Origin: Nitrospirota bacterium
GTDB lineage: Bacteria > Nitrospirota > Thermodesulfovibrionia > Thermodesulfovibrionales > SM23-35
Assembly: GCA_016212245.1 (NCBI GenBank)
Contig: JACRGU010000111.1
Span: 1-12,245, forward strand
DNA: 12,245 bases
Direction: 5' to 3'
Position 1 is the stretch's first letter. Every line of letters begins with the position of its first letter. The notes beneath the pieces were generated by a model, which worked only from the letters and a program-made list of their open reading frames with translations, was not told the origin of the DNA and made no database searches. Positions 6,806 through 12,234 of the stretch are shown one piece after another. Both the position numbers and the translations under genes were made by a program.

Positions 6806-7341
6806 AGGCTATCAAATTCTCTCTTAAAGTGACTTAATGTCAGGTCATCGTAGATACAGAATTCAACCGTCTGAAGTGAGCTCTCTTTATTCTCCTTGAA
6901 AAACCTTACGCCTTCACCCACGAGTATTTTTGCACATCTATCTTTTGGAAAGCCAAAGATACCTGAGCTTATGGCAGGTATAGAGATACTACTTAGCCCT
7001 TTTTCTGATGCGAGTCGCAGGCTGCTCAAGACTGCATTCTTGAGTTTATTATCCTCATCTCCTTCACCCATCCTCGGCCCGACTGCATGGATGACGAATT
7101 TTGCAGGTAGTTTCCCTGCAGTTGTGATTACCGCTGTCCCAACAGGTGTAAAACTAATCTTGTTGCTTTCCTCCTGTATGACCTGTCCGCCTTTTCTTAC
7201 AATAGCACCTGCAACTCCACCACCATGCTGGAGGTGAGAATTGGCCGCATTTACTATTGCATCTACATCTCTCTCTGTGATGTCTCCCTGGACGAGACGA
7301 AGGGTCTTACCTTCAATCTTATGCTCTGAAATAATCTTCAT
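6802..7341 (-). CDS. Macro-domain ADP-ribose-binding protein
   Basis: The 179-residue product is a stand-alone macro domain of the Af1521/YmdB type. Such proteins bind ADP-ribose or O-acetyl-ADP-ribose and some hydrolyse ADP-ribose from proteins or nucleic acid. Visible motifs are QGDIT (18-22), the NAAN ligand motif (31-34), the glycine loop GGGVAGAI (40-47), the IHAVGPR strand (84-90) and the phosphate-binding loop AISSGIFGFP (123-132). The start ATG 7341 has a strong AAGGAGG five bases upstream. The gene converges on the VorB-like gene and the two stop codons interlock in a TTAA. No ADP-ribosyltransferase toxin or antitoxin gene is adjacent, so there is no contextual sign of a DarT/DarG-type pair; a housekeeping hydrolase role is more likely. 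Confidence 0.93.
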   Translation of the reverse strand: MKIISEHKIEGKTLRLVQGDITERDVDAIVNAANSHLQHGGGVAGAIVRKGGQVIQEESNKISFTPVGTAVITTAGKLPAKFVIHAVGPRMGEGDEDNKLKNAVLSSLRLASEKGLSSISIPAISSGIFGFPKDRCAKILVGEGVRFFKENKESSLQTVEFCIYDDLTLSHFKREFDSL

Positions 7342-7363
7342 TAGAACCTCCTTTCCACTTTTC

Positions 7364-7431
7364 TGTCATTCCCACGAAAGTGGGAATCCAGAAAGCAACA
7401 GGTATGGATTCCCGTTTACACGGGAATGACA
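7364..7431. repeat. 68-bp palindromic intergenic element (REP/MITE-like)
   Basis: The ends TGTCATTCCC (7364-7373) and GGGAATGACA (7422-7431) are perfect inverted repeats. Inside, ATTCCCAC-GAAA-GTGGGAAT (7368-7387) is an 8-bp stem with a GAAA tetraloop. ATTCCCGT-TTAC-ACGGGAAT (7408-7427) is a second 8-bp stem. The inner GGAATCCA / TGGATTCC segments can pair as well, so the element can form one long or two short hairpins. The ATTCCC...GGGAAT half-site resembles Neisseria dRS3 and similar repeats in many environmental genomes. It sits between the divergent macro-domain and hflX genes. No transposase is present, so any movement would be in trans. Confidence 0.85.
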
Positions 7432-7459
7432 TTTTCGGAGCAAATAAATTATGTTAAAA

Positions 7460-7482
7460 TATAATATAAACAATTGGAGGGG
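7460..7482 (+). promoter_or_regulatory. Putative hflX -10 box and ribosome-binding site
   Basis: A consensus TATAAT lies at 7460-7465, without an obvious -35 at the right distance. A strong GGAGGGG ribosome-binding site lies at 7476-7482. If the TATAAT is used, the mRNA starts near 7472 and the leader is very short. The ribosome-binding site is placed for a start at 7487 and is far too distant (over 80 nt) from the first ATG at 7565, which decides the start choice for hflX. Confidence 0.5.
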
Positions 7483-7486
7483 ATAA

Positions 7487-9118
7487 ATACCAGCACTTTA
7501 CGGAAATCTGTCAGGACTCAAGGCCAGCTACCTCAACTCGCTTGAGAGGATTTACCGGAGGAAGATGCACCGTGAGGTGGTCACCCCCGAACTCGCAAGA
7601 TACCTCACAGAACTCTCTTCTGGAATAAGCCGTCAGATAGGCATACTTATTGACAGGGATGGTGCTATTACCCATGTAATCGTTGGCAATGCAAAGGGGA
7701 TCCTTATCCCTGAACTTGAGGATTATCCTGTAGGCAGAAAGGCTTTAAGGGGACTCAGACTTGTACACACTCACCTGAATGAAGAGCCCCTTAATCAGGA
7801 TGACCTTACAGACCTTGCCTTATTAAGGCTTGACCTGATCGCTGCTATAGGTACAAAAGATGGATTGCCCGGGAACATCTATGTAGCGCATCTAATGCCA
7901 CGGGGTTCAGAAAGAGCGATAGAGGTTTTACCCTCAAAAGATTTCCATAGTTTTAAACTGGATTTCAATACCTTTATAGAATCTCTCGAAGAGGAGATGG
8001 AAAGGGCAATGGTCTTTGACCAGAAAGATGAGAGAGAAAGGGCGATACTGATAGGTGTCTCGACAAGGCCAAGATATGAGCAGGAGGACTCTATGGAAGA
8101 GCTGAAGGAGCTTGCCCAATCAAGTGATGTCCTTGTCCTCGATACTGTTATCCAGAGGCCAAAAGAGATTAACCCGAAATATCTGATGGGTGAGGGCAAA
8201 CTCAGAGAACTCATTATAAATGCCATGAACAGAGGTGCAACATTCCTTATATTTGACCAGGATCTGAGCCCTTCACAGATAAAGTCAATAGGCGAACACA
8301 CAGAACTCAAGGTGATAGACCGCTCACAGCTCATACTCGATATATTTGCAAGACGGGCACATAGCAGAGATGGTAAGGTGCAGGTCGAACTTGCACAGCT
8401 CAAATACAGGCTACCGAGGCTTACTGGAAAGGGGACAGCTATGTCCCGTCTGATGGGTGGAATTGGCGGAAGAGGCCCTGGAGAGATGAAGCTCGAGGTG
8501 GACAGAAGACGGGTGCGTGACAGGATAAACCTTCTCGAAAAAGAACTGAAATCCCTCAGCGAGGCAAGGCGACAGAGGAGGCATAGACGGCTACAGAAGG
8601 GCATCCCGATCGTCTCGATTATCGGATATACCAATGCCGGGAAGTCAACACTGCTCAATGCCCTTACAAAAAGCTCCATATTTGTTGAGGATAAGATGTT
8701 TGCAACCCTCGACACTTCAAGCAGGCGACTGAGGTTTCCCAGAGAAAGAGAGGTTATCGTTACAGATACGGTTGGTTTCATAAGAGACCTTCCAAAGGAT
8801 TTGATGGCAGCATTCAGGGCAACACTCGAAGAGCTCGAGGATGCTGATTTATTACTGCATCTTGTTGATGCATCAAACCCGCGTTTTGAGCAGCATATAG
8901 AATCTGTCGAGAATATACTTGAGGAACTTAATTTATCTGATAAGAAGAGGATACTTGTATTTAATAAGATAGATAGACTTACAGGTGATGAGATAAGGAA
9001 TATAACCTTCCGCTATAATGCAGTGGCTATATCAGCCTTTAACACATCAACCTTTAAGCCATTGCTTGATGTGATTGGGCAGAATATCTGGAGTGAAACA
9101 TTTGAGCAGTTAGTATAA
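7487..9118 (+). CDS. hflX: HflX, ribosome-associated GTPase, probable AUA start
   Basis: HflX binds and splits stalled or stress-damaged 70S ribosomes using GTP. Counting from 7487 the product is 543 residues, a long form with an extra N-terminal domain (E. coli about 426). The N-terminal nucleotide-binding domain has LMGEGKLREL and RSQLILDIFARRAHSRDGKVQVELAQLKYRLPRL (family features read in segments). A coiled linker follows, with GGIGGRGPGE. The G domain has G1 GYTNAGKST (380-388), G3 DTVGF (427-431) and G4 NKID (493-496). The first ATG is at 7565, but the 26 codons before it are in frame and encode YGNLSGLKASYLNSLERIYR, the conserved HflX N-terminus. The only start positioned after GGAGG is ATA 7487 (6-nt spacing), immediately after an in-frame TAA. 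So either AUA initiation is used, or a base differs in this copy. Confidence 0.95.
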   Translation: MPALYGNLSGLKASYLNSLERIYRRKMHREVVTPELARYLTELSSGISRQIGILIDRDGAITHVIVGNAKGILIPELEDYPVGRKALRGLRLVHTHLNEEPLNQDDLTDLALLRLDLIAAIGTKDGLPGNIYVAHLMPRGSERAIEVLPSKDFHSFKLDFNTFIESLEEEMERAMVFDQKDERERAILIGVSTRPRYEQEDSMEELKELAQSSDVLVLDTVIQRPKEINPKYLMGEGKLRELIINAMNRGATFLIFDQDLSPSQIKSIGEHTELKVIDRSQLILDIFARRAHSRDGKVQVELAQLKYRLPRLTGKGTAMSRLMGGIGGRGPGEMKLEVDRRRVRDRINLLEKELKSLSEARRQRRHRRLQKGIPIVSIIGYTNAGKSTLLNALTKSSIFVEDKMFATLDTSSRRLRFPREREVIVTDTVGFIRDLPKDLMAAFRATLEELEDADLLLHLVDASNPRFEQHIESVENILEELNLSDKKRILVFNKIDRLTGDEIRNITFRYNAVAISAFNTSTFKPLLDVIGQNIWSETFEQLV

Positions 9119-9134
9119 AGGAGAATGAAAATTA

Positions 9135-9181
9135 CCCCTCCCCCATCCCCCTCCCTCAAGGGGAGGGGGCGAGGGGGAGGG
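9135..9181. repeat. GC-rich palindrome with G-quadruplex potential on both strands
   Basis: The left half is C-runs of 4, 5, 5 and 3 separated by one or two bases. The right half is G-runs of 4, 5, 5 and 3. Together they can form a long hairpin with a loop of about 5 nt (around 9156-9160), with one small internal mismatch near 9145 and 9170-9172. Each strand has four G-runs of at least three, so each can form a G-quadruplex. It lies 16 bp after the hflX stop. No U-tract follows, so it is not a standard intrinsic terminator, although such a stem could slow polymerase or protect the hflX 3' end. It resembles dispersed intergenic palindromes of environmental bacteria. Confidence 0.8.
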
Positions 9182-9227
9182 TGAGACATGTATTTAAAGT
9201 GAAAAATTAGCAGAGGTGGAGGTGTAA

Positions 9228-10295
9228 TTGGAATTTTCTCCTAAATGGATAGCATGGGAGATAACGAGGAGATGTAATCTGCGGTGTATTCATTGCCGCT
9301 CTTCCTCTGAACTTGCAGTAAAAGCCCATCCTGATTTTCCTACTGCCGAGGCATTCAGAATCATAGATGATATAATAAGTTATGCAAAGCCTGTTGTCGT
9401 TCTTTCTGGAGGTGAGCCACTTCTTCGAAAGGATGTTTTCGAGATTGCTGAATATGGCACAGAAAAGGGCCTGAGGATGTGCCTTGCAACAAACGGAACC
9501 CTCATTACAGATGAGATATGTGAAAAGATAAGGGATTCAGGAATAAAGATTGCCTCATTAAGCCTTGATGGCTCTGAAGAAAAGATACATGATGATTTCA
9601 GAAACCAGAAAGGTGCATTTGCAGGCACAATAAGTGCTGCAGGGCTTTTTAAGAAACATGGGATAGAATTTATCATAAATTCATCTTTCACAAAGAGAAA
9701 TCAGGAGGAAATACCGAAGGTATATGAACTTGCAAAGGAGCTCGGGGCAACTGCATGGTATATGTTCATGATAGTGCCTACAGGAAGGGGAGAAGAGATA
9801 ATGAATGAACTTATTTCAAAAGAGGATTATGAAGAAATTCTCAAGTGGCATTATCAGATGGAAAAGAATGAAAAGGATATGCTTGTGAGGCCCACATGTG
9901 CACCGCATTATTACAGGATAGTCTTACAGAAGTCAAAAGAAGAAGGTACTAAATTTGAAAGGAGGACATTAAAGTTTTCTACAGGCGGTGCAAAGGGCTG
10001 TATTGCAGGACAGCTCATAGCACTTATTGATGTAGATGGGAATGTGCTTCCATGCAGTTACTTTCCAAGGCCTGCAGGAAATATAAAAAAACAATCTTTT
10101 AAAGATATATGGGAAAATTCAGAGCTTTTCAAAGAGCTGCGTGATTTCAAGAAATACAAGGGTAAGTGTGGTTCATGTGAATATATAAATGTCTGTGGTG
10201 GATGCAGGGCAAGGGCATACGCTGTCCATGGCGATTATCTAAGGGAGGAACCGTTCTGTGGGTATGTTCCACGAAAAGTAAAAAGTGAAAAGTAA
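9228..10295 (+). CDS. ahbD: Radical SAM/SPASM protein, probable heme b synthase AhbD
   Basis: The 355-residue product has the radical SAM cluster motif C16-x3-C20-x2-C23, the SAM-binding GGEP at 61-64, and a C-terminal SPASM region for auxiliary clusters: C258-x12-G-x4-C276, then C314, C317, C323, C326 and C344. The motifs AWEITRRCNLRCIHCR, MFMIVPTGRG, RPTCAPHYYRI and CGGCRARAYAVHGDYL..EPFC look like AhbD, which decarboxylates two propionates of Fe-coproporphyrin III to make heme b; NirJ/AhbC relatives share parts of this. The neighbour hemE supports a tetrapyrrole role. The start is TTG 9228, with GGAGG five bases upstream and a stop just before; no in-frame ATG or GTG fits. The last residues, VKSEK, and the stop codon are written by a 7-nt repeat array, so the natural C-terminus was probably near GYVPRK. 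The family is certain; the AhbD assignment is likely but not proven. Confidence 0.75.
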   Translation: MEFSPKWIAWEITRRCNLRCIHCRSSSELAVKAHPDFPTAEAFRIIDDIISYAKPVVVLSGGEPLLRKDVFEIAEYGTEKGLRMCLATNGTLITDEICEKIRDSGIKIASLSLDGSEEKIHDDFRNQKGAFAGTISAAGLFKKHGIEFIINSSFTKRNQEEIPKVYELAKELGATAWYMFMIVPTGRGEEIMNELISKEDYEEILKWHYQMEKNEKDMLVRPTCAPHYYRIVLQKSKEEGTKFERRTLKFSTGGAKGCIAGQLIALIDVDGNVLPCSYFPRPAGNIKKQSFKDIWENSELFKELRDFKKYKGKCGSCEYINVCGGCRARAYAVHGDYLREEPFCGYVPRKVKSEK

Positions 10296-10308
10296 AAAGT
10301 GAAAAGTA
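10274..10308 (+). repeat. Five 7-nt units (AAAAGTA/AAAAGTG) at the ahbD 3' end
   Basis: Units AAAAGTA, AAAAGTG, AAAAGTA, AAAAGTG and AAAAGTA lie in perfect 7-nt register, alternating at the last base. The array encodes the last five residues and the stop of the radical SAM protein and runs to the start of the next gene. Its last 23 bases (10288-10310) match the reverse complement of 10713-10735 at 20 of 23 positions. Confidence 0.95.
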
Positions 10309-10310
10309 AG

Positions 10311-10691
10311 ATGGAAAACAAGCCAGATAAAGAAACTGATTTAAACAAGAGGTTGTATAACTTTGCTTTAAAGATTGTTTTATTGGTAAGAAGCCTACCG
10401 AGAGAATTAGCCGCACATGAGATCGGAAGACAACTACTTAAAGCTGGGACATCTACTGCGGCTAATTATGAAGAAGCAAGGGGAGGATTCAGCAAGGAAG
10501 ACTTTATTTATAAAATCAATACAGCCTTTAAAGAAGCAAAGGAAACAAACTTCTGGTTAAGACTTTTGAGAGATTCAAGGATTGTAAAAGAAGATCAAGT
10601 TAAAGAACTTATAAATGAATCTATAGAAATAGGGAATATTTTAGGGAAAAGTGTAAAAACAGCAAAGGAAAGGAATAAAAAAAGGATATAG
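10311..10691 (+). CDS. Four-helix bundle protein (23S rRNA intervening-sequence/S23 family)
   Basis: The 126-residue product has the hallmark of the small four-helix-bundle family: helix 1 around LYNFALKIVLLVRSLP, then IGRQLLKAGTSTAANYEEA, SKEDFIYKI and FKEAKETNFWLRLL. It has no signal peptide or membrane segment and a basic C-terminal tail. Members are encoded in 23S rRNA intervening sequences and at many dispersed sites; their biochemical role is not established, and the fold is shared with the Avd protein of diversity-generating retroelements. ATG 10311 is preferred; GTG 10299, four codons upstream, lies in the repeat array. Neither has a good ribosome-binding site. The gene sits between ahbD and hemE but has no obvious link to heme, and is bracketed by inverted 7-nt repeat arrays. 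It is AT-rich compared with its neighbours, suggesting insertion. Confidence 0.88.
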   Translation: MENKPDKETDLNKRLYNFALKIVLLVRSLPRELAAHEIGRQLLKAGTSTAANYEEARGGFSKEDFIYKINTAFKEAKETNFWLRLLRDSRIVKEDQVKELINESIEIGNILGKSVKTAKERNKKRI

Positions 10692-10703
10692 GTTAGAACT
10701 AAC

Positions 10704-10735
10704 TTTTTACTTCTTACTTTTAACTTTTAACTTTC
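10704..10735 (-). repeat. 7-nt units (TTTTTAC/TTTTAAC) between the four-helix-bundle gene and hemE
   Basis: Units TTTTTAC (10704), TTCTTAC (10711), TTTTAAC (10718) and TTTTAAC (10725), then a partial TTTC, are in exact register. On the minus strand the unit is of AGTTAAA type, inverted relative to the array at 10274-10308. The array ends one base before the hemE ribosome-binding site AGGAG (10736-10740). Confidence 0.9.
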
Positions 10736-10746
10736 AGGAGAGAAGT

Positions 10747-11814
10747 ATGAACGATACATTTCTTAGGGCGTGTCGTGGGGAAAAGGTTGAATATACGCCC
10801 GTATGGCTCATGCGTCAGGCAGGGAGATACCTTCCTCAATATCAGGCTGTGCGAGCCAATGTTGACTTCATCACCCTCTGTAAAACTCCTGAACTTGCTG
10901 CAAAAGTTACACTCCAGCCAGTCAATATCCTCGGAGTTGATGCAGCAATACTCTTTTCTGATATCCTCATCCCTGTTGAGGCAATGGGGGTGTATCTTAC
11001 ATTTTCGGATAAAAAGGGACCTGTGCTCAGCGAGCCTGTGAGGAATAGGTCTGCTGTTGACAGGCTGATTATTCCAGATGTAGGAGAAGATATGCCTTTT
11101 ATTCTCGAGACGATAAAGACTCTGAGAAGAGAACTTGAAAATAAGGTGCCACTTATAGGGTTTTCAGGTGCTCCATTCACACTCGCTACATATATGATTG
11201 AAGGTGGTAGTTCAAAGAATTTCATCCATACAAAGAGGATGATGTTTCAGCACAGTGGAGTATTCAGTTGTCTCATGGAAAAACTGACTGCAACTGTTAT
11301 CTCATATCTCTCTGCACAAATAAATGCAGGTGTTCAGGCAGTGCAGATTTTTGATACATGGGCAGGCATACTCACACCAAGGGACTATGAAGAGTTTGCA
11401 TTACCATATGTTAAACTGGTTGTGGACGCACTAAAGAGTGAGCAAAGAGCAAAGAGCAAAGAGCAAAGAGTAGAGAGTTCAGTCCCGATAATCTACTTTG
11501 CCAATGATTGTGCAGGAATCCTAAAAGAGGTCAAGAAGACAGGCGCTGATGTTATTGGAATTGACTGGAGGATTGATATGGCTGATGCAATAAAAAGACT
11601 TGGTAAAAAAGTGGTCGTTCAGGGCAATCTCGACCCATGTGCACTCTTTCTTCCAAAGGAGAAGATCGAAGAGAAGGTTAAGGATATATTATGGAAAGGA
11701 GAGTCTGCAAAAGGGCACATATTCAATTTAGGTCATGGCATTCTGCCCGAGACACCTGTAGAAAATGTAATCGCAATGGTTGAGGCAGTGCATAAATATG
11801 GCAAGAAAGAATAG
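10747..11814 (+). CDS. hemE: Uroporphyrinogen III decarboxylase
   Basis: HemE removes four carboxyl groups from uroporphyrinogen III to give coproporphyrinogen III in the cytoplasm. The 355-residue product has normal length. It shows PVWLMRQAGRYLPQY (residues 18-32, with Arg23 and Arg27 expected to bind substrate carboxylates), ILFSDILIP with Asp72 as the probable catalytic aspartate, IGFSGAPFTLATYMIEGG, IFDTWAG, GIDWR, VQGNLDP and the C-terminal NLGHGILPETP. The start ATG 10747 has AGGAG six bases upstream. Residues about 229-244 are an extra, charged, low-complexity stretch (KSEQRAKSKEQRVE) encoded by tandem AAAGAGC heptamers, located just before the strand VPIIYFAND. It probably extends a surface loop without harming the active site. 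The MntA-like gene starts 3 bp downstream. Confidence 0.97.
   Translation: MNDTFLRACRGEKVEYTPVWLMRQAGRYLPQYQAVRANVDFITLCKTPELAAKVTLQPVNILGVDAAILFSDILIPVEAMGVYLTFSDKKGPVLSEPVRNRSAVDRLIIPDVGEDMPFILETIKTLRRELENKVPLIGFSGAPFTLATYMIEGGSSKNFIHTKRMMFQHSGVFSCLMEKLTATVISYLSAQINAGVQAVQIFDTWAGILTPRDYEEFALPYVKLVVDALKSEQRAKSKEQRVESSVPIIYFANDCAGILKEVKKTGADVIGIDWRIDMADAIKRLGKKVVVQGNLDPCALFLPKEKIEEKVKDILWKGESAKGHIFNLGHGILPETPVENVIAMVEAVHKYGKKE
11444..11471 (+). repeat. In-frame AAAGAGC heptamer array inside hemE
   Basis: AAAGAGC occurs at 11444, 11451 and 11458, then AAAGAGT at 11465, with diverged flanking units (AAAGAGT at 11433, AGAGAGT at 11472). Because 7 is not a multiple of 3, only sets of three units (21 bp, 7 residues) keep the reading frame. 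The protein shows a matching 7-residue repetition, KSEQRA then KSKEQRV. It is the only array of the window inside a gene body. Confidence 0.95.
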
Positions 11815-11817
11815 TGC

Positions 11818-12234
11818 ATGATACGATTTAAACAACTTCCTCAAAATATCCATCAAAAGATCAACTCCCTGATCGACCTTTTTATGAATGATTCCAATAT
11901 CATTTTTGCTTATCTCTTTGGTGGATTGTTAAGAGATAGGGTAAACCCCTTAAGTGATGTTGACATAGCTGTCTTCTTGAAAGATACGAAAAGATCTTAC
12001 TATATTGACCTATTTGGTAAGATAACGGATGTTCTCGGATCAGATGAGGTTGACCTCATCATTTTAAATAATTCCCCCATTAGCCTGGTGGGAAGAATCC
12101 TGCAAAACAGAAAGCTCTTGGTCGATAAGAATCCCTTTTTAAGACATAAGTATGAGTCAATTACCCTGAGAAAATATTTTGATTTTGCAACAAAGGAAAG
12201 AGATATCCTGAAAAGGAGGTATGGGATTGGTTGA
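11818..12234 (+). CDS. MntA-like nucleotidyltransferase, antitoxin of a MNT/HEPN pair
   Basis: The 138-residue product is a minimal nucleotidyltransferase. Proven MntA antitoxins add AMP to a tyrosine of the HEPN toxin HepT and so silence its RNase activity. The core reads YLFGG-x10-DVD (G35-G36, D47, D49) and the third acidic residue is in DEVDLIIL (D79), so the metal-binding triad is present. The usual GS of the GS-x10-DxD signature is GG here, a variant that may occur naturally in some subfamilies. The C-terminal helix region SITLRKYFDFATKERDILKRR is typical of this antitoxin class. ATG 11818 starts 3 bp after the hemE stop with only a weak purine-rich ribosome-binding site, so it is probably read from the heme operon. 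It overlaps the next gene by 8 bp, as usual for this pair. Confidence 0.87.
   Translation: MIRFKQLPQNIHQKINSLIDLFMNDSNIIFAYLFGGLLRDRVNPLSDVDIAVFLKDTKRSYYIDLFGKITDVLGSDEVDLIILNNSPISLVGRILQNRKLLVDKNPFLRHKYESITLRKYFDFATKERDILKRRYGIG

Noticed and set aside
6802..7341. DarG-like antitoxin (macro domain) of a DarT/DarG pair
   Set aside because: The protein is a bare macro domain of 179 residues, lacks the DarG C-terminal domain, and no DarT-like gene adjoins it.
7879..8781. 300-codon open frame antisense to hflX
   Set aside because: It is a shadow of the hflX coding frame: serine- and leucine-rich low-complexity product, no recognisable domain, no ribosome-binding site.
9135..9181. Rho-independent terminator for hflX
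   Set aside because: The stem is strong but no run of T follows; the next bases are GTGAGACATG, so a classical terminator is not supported.
10147..10416. Antisense open frame overlapping the ahbD end and the four-helix-bundle start
   Set aside because: Its product is largely a reverse translation of the AAAAGT repeat array and of conserved ahbD codons; no family resemblance.
10311..10691. Accessory (Avd-type) protein of a diversity-generating retroelement
   Set aside because: The fold family is shared, but no reverse transcriptase, template/variable repeat pair or target gene is present; sequence motifs fit the S23/IVS-type family.
10288..10735. Intervening sequence of a 23S rRNA gene
   Set aside because: Flanks are protein genes (ahbD and hemE); no rRNA sequence is present in the window.
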